Shown in pieces: positions 34,756 through 36,602 of a stretch of DNA of 36,602 bases (the stretch's first letter is position 1; each line of letters opens with the position of its first letter). The stretch is taken from positions 1 to 36,602 of the forward strand of contig JAKLDO010000027.1 of assembly GCA_022703485.1 (NCBI GenBank), in the 5' to 3' direction. Position numbers and translations under genes: made by a program. The DNA comes from a bacterium (GTDB taxonomy: Bacteria; UBP6; UBA1177). Under the pieces are notes generated by a model, which was given only the letters and a program-made list of their open reading frames with translations, had not been told where the DNA came from and searched no databases.

Positions 34756-35172
34756 ATGCAGAAGGTTCTTAACATAACCGAAAAGACCAATGTCGTAATC
34801 CACTCTCTTGCGTTCATTGCGGCTCATCCCGAGATGGAAACTGTATCGGTCAAGCTTATTGCTGCCGAGCTTGATGTATCTGAAAGCTATCTTGCCAAGG
34901 TCCTTCAGCCGATAGTAAAAGAAGGACTGCTCGATTCTTCAAGAGGAGCAAAAGGCGGATACAGTCTTAAAAAGGACCCTGCAAAAATAAAACTCATTGA
35001 CCTTCTGATCATGCTCGAAGGCAAACTGCCGGTCAGCGAGTGCCTTTTTGACAGACCGCGCTGCAATGATACCACCTGCCCTTTCCGCAGACTTTCAAAC
35101 ATCGTGAAAGACACTGTAATGAAGGAGCTTGAAGGATTCACGGTCGCAGATGTCTCAAAGAATTTCAAATAA
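34756..35172 (+). CDS. Rrf2-family transcriptional regulator with three conserved Cys
   Basis: A 138-residue winged-helix regulator of the IscR/NsrR/Rrf2 type. The DNA-binding part includes VSVKLIAAELDVSESYLAKVLQPIVKEGLL and the wing S-R-G-A-K-G-G-Y. Three Cys in the C-terminal loop, C96-x6-C103-x4-C108, match the position of the iron-sulfur ligands of IscR and NsrR, although the spacing differs somewhat, so sensing of NO or redox state through a cluster is likely (inference). GGGGG precedes the ATG. It is in one operon with hcp, and is the best local candidate for the protein that binds the repeated promoter element at 25383 and 33004. Confidence 0.93.
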   Translation: MQKVLNITEKTNVVIHSLAFIAAHPEMETVSVKLIAAELDVSESYLAKVLQPIVKEGLLDSSRGAKGGYSLKKDPAKIKLIDLLIMLEGKLPVSECLFDRPRCNDTTCPFRRLSNIVKDTVMKELEGFTVADVSKNFK

Positions 35173-35179
35173 AAAATGG

Positions 35180-35770
35180 TTAAAACCAGCCGCTGAATCC
35201 AAAAACTCCGCCTGCTTTAAAATTTTTCATCTCCACATCGTCATCATACATTCCGCCCCTGAATGCCACGGCAAGAGAAAGATCAATTGAGAATGATTCT
35301 GCAACAAATATGTGCATTCCGCCGGAACCTGTACAGCCGAGCATCCACACAAGTAGAGAATCTCCGTCATCATCGCCCACTCTTGACAAAAAAACATCGA
35401 AGTTAAGTTTCAGGAAAGGTCTGATCTTTGATCCATGAGAGAATATATATTCAAACATAGGGGATATCCTGAAATTAATTACATTGATATCATTATCGGA
35501 AAGATATGAAAAACCAAACCCGAAATTAGCTCCTACAACTATATTGTCCGTAAGTTTATATCCAAGGTTCAAACCGAAAACAGGACTTCCTATTGCAAGA
35601 CCGAAAGAGTGCGTTTTATCTTTGGACTCACCTTCTCCGACGATAGTTAAATTATATGCCAAAAGGTCGTTATCCACCCCTAGAAGAATACTGTCGCCTG
35701 TACCTTCTTCAGCAAAAAGCTGGGTTGAAATAAGAGAAACAAAAAACAGACTTAAAATAATTCGTTTCAT
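35180..35770 (-). CDS. Small predicted outer-membrane beta-barrel protein
   Basis: A 196-residue exported protein with a signal peptide ending L-F-A (about 1-20). The mature part consists of alternating hydrophobic strands rich in Gly and aromatic residues (for example THSFGLAIGSPVFGLNLGYKL, IVVGANFGFGFSYLSD, FRISPMFEYIF) and ends in G-F-S-G-W-F, with the C-terminal Phe typical of outer-membrane barrels recognised by BAM. About eight strands fit. It is converging with the Rrf2 gene (8 bases apart). GGAG precedes the ATG. No close family was recognised; role unknown. Confidence 0.8.
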   Translation of the reverse strand: MKRIILSLFFVSLISTQLFAEEGTGDSILLGVDNDLLAYNLTIVGEGESKDKTHSFGLAIGSPVFGLNLGYKLTDNIVVGANFGFGFSYLSDNDINVINFRISPMFEYIFSHGSKIRPFLKLNFDVFLSRVGDDDGDSLLVWMLGCTGSGGMHIFVAESFSIDLSLAVAFRGGMYDDDVEMKNFKAGGVFGFSGWF

Positions 35771-35863
35771 GCCGCGCTCCGCAATTGATTAATTAATAAA
35801 ACATAATCATGTGATTGTTAAACATAACGATATTAAATTATCAAAATACTTTTGTAAAATAAA

Positions 35864-36602
35864 TTATAACGATTGGGTGAAATTTTTTACATATCTTAAA
35901 CAGATAAAATCTGTTTTTCCTGAAATGGAATATTCATTGCCGCTCTCAACTATCAACCCGGCATTTTTAACAGCTTGAAGAAATGTGGTTGTTTGTCCTG
36001 CGGGCACCTCACACCAGAAAGAATAACCGCCTTCACCTGTGTTGTTTTTCAATCCGAAATCCTTTAAAACAGATAAAATTGCTGTCTTAGCCTTTTCAAA
36101 CCTTTGCTTTGATATTGAATTTATCTCCTTTAACCGTTGATCGTAAAGTCCGCTTCTGATGTACTTTTCAAGGACGATCTGAAAAAAGAGCGGGCTTGAA
36201 AGATCGTGGTCCATCTTGGCCTTTGTGAGACCTTCATATACTTCACCGCCGCAGATGCATGTCCCGATCCTTGCTCCGCTGAGGAATGTCTTTGAAAAAC
36301 TGCTCAGATATATGTGAAGTGACGGATCGACCTGAAGCGGGGCTTCTGCATGCGCTGAGAAATCAAGGTCTCCGTATGAATTGTCTTCAACTATATATAC
36401 CCCGTGTTTTTTTGAAAGCGCCGCAACAGCCTTTTTTGTCTTTTCTTCATAGCTCCATCCAGTCGGATTGTGGAATCTCGGCATAAGATAGGCCATTTTC
36501 AAAGGACGGGACTCAAATATCCTTGTCAGCTCCTTGAGATCGGGTCCACACGGAGTCATCCTTACCGCTTCAATACGGACACCCTTCTCTTTCAGCATCC
36601 TC
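35864..36602 (-). CDS. PLP-dependent aminotransferase (fold type I), N-terminal part missing
   Basis: The C-terminal 246 or so residues of a class I/II aminotransferase; the frame continues past the right edge, and the Met at 36598 is probably internal. Counting from that Met, visible residues are N-P-T-G (44-47), the PLP-ring Asp72 in V-E-D-N-S-Y, Tyr75, Schiff-base Lys103 in S-S-F-S-K-T and the phosphate/substrate Arg110 in G-A-R-I-G. The pattern P-R-F-H-N-P-T-G-W-S is close to 2-aminoadipate/LysN-type enzymes and to the aminotransferase half of MocR/PdxR GntR-family regulators; without the N-terminus these cannot be told apart. Confidence 0.88.
   Translation of the reverse strand, partial: RMLKEKGVRIEAVRMTPCGPDLKELTRIFESRPLKMAYLMPRFHNPTGWSYEEKTKKAVAALSKKHGVYIVEDNSYGDLDFSAHAEAPLQVDPSLHIYLSSFSKTFLSGARIGTCICGGEVYEGLTKAKMDHDLSSPLFFQIVLEKYIRSGLYDQRLKEINSISKQRFEKAKTAILSVLKDFGLKNNTGEGGYSFWCEVPAGQTTTFLQAVKNAGLIVESGNEYSISGKTDFICLRYVKNFTQSL

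Noticed and set aside
35165..35190. Terminator between the convergent Rrf2 and barrel genes (TGGTT/AACCA)
   Set aside because: The stem has only five pairs and overlaps the end of the barrel gene; no clear T-run on either strand in the right place.

Overview
The window looks like chromosome from an anaerobic, diderm (Gram-negative-type) bacterium. Evidence for two membranes is the TolC-type channel, a small predicted outer-membrane barrel and several lipoproteins. Evidence for anaerobic life is the hybrid-cluster protein, the fused CoA-dehydratase activase-like protein, ferredoxin and CDGSH iron-sulfur proteins. Secreted proteins with Asp-rich linkers, thrombospondin type 3 repeats, MopE-type Cys/Asp repeats and vWA domains resemble former delta-proteobacterial or Myxococcota-like lineages and candidate phyla from sediments and digesters. 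There is no rRNA or marker set here, so the lineage is a weak inference. I see no tRNA, rRNA, prophage or CRISPR array.

Layout. 1-7,000 (minus strand): housekeeping genes in the order ahcY, ftsY, PilZ protein, rsmE, followed by a 14-repeat secreted protein and a lipoprotein cut by the window edge. 7,000-15,900 (plus): a cell-surface cluster with a 1558-residue Ca/metal-binding-repeat lipoprotein, an SBBP-like lipoprotein and a large secreted protein, followed closely by an agmatinase-family gene. 15,870-16,990: a REP-type palindrome territory around and inside a REP-associated tyrosine transposase (RAYT) gene. 16,990-23,120 (plus): a vWA lipoprotein and a 1383-residue fused activase/dehydratase-like protein. 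23,120-24,560 (minus): rnc and an rlmB-like gene. 24,600-26,670 (plus): CDGSH protein, then ferredoxin and cupin genes. 26,700-32,980 (plus): TetR regulator plus a complete RND efflux system joined by 4-base overlaps. 33,000-35,170 (plus): hcp and an Rrf2-type regulator. 35,180-36,602 (minus): a barrel protein and a truncated PLP aminotransferase.

Most notable observations: (1) two secreted proteins without an N-terminal lipobox both end in an acidic linker plus Gly-Cys-Ser-Cys and 4-5 final residues, a possible C-terminal sorting or anchoring signal; (2) the promoters of the ferredoxin-cupin operon and of hcp match at 39 of 45 positions, including spacer and downstream bases, which suggests a shared operator and a small redox or nitrosative-stress regulon, perhaps under the linked Rrf2 protein; (3) covarying REP palindromes surround a RAYT gene, and one pair sits inside its reading frame and has expanded as an in-frame 21-base array; (4) a different palindromic repeat lies in frame inside the large activase gene, with a second copy just after the preceding gene.
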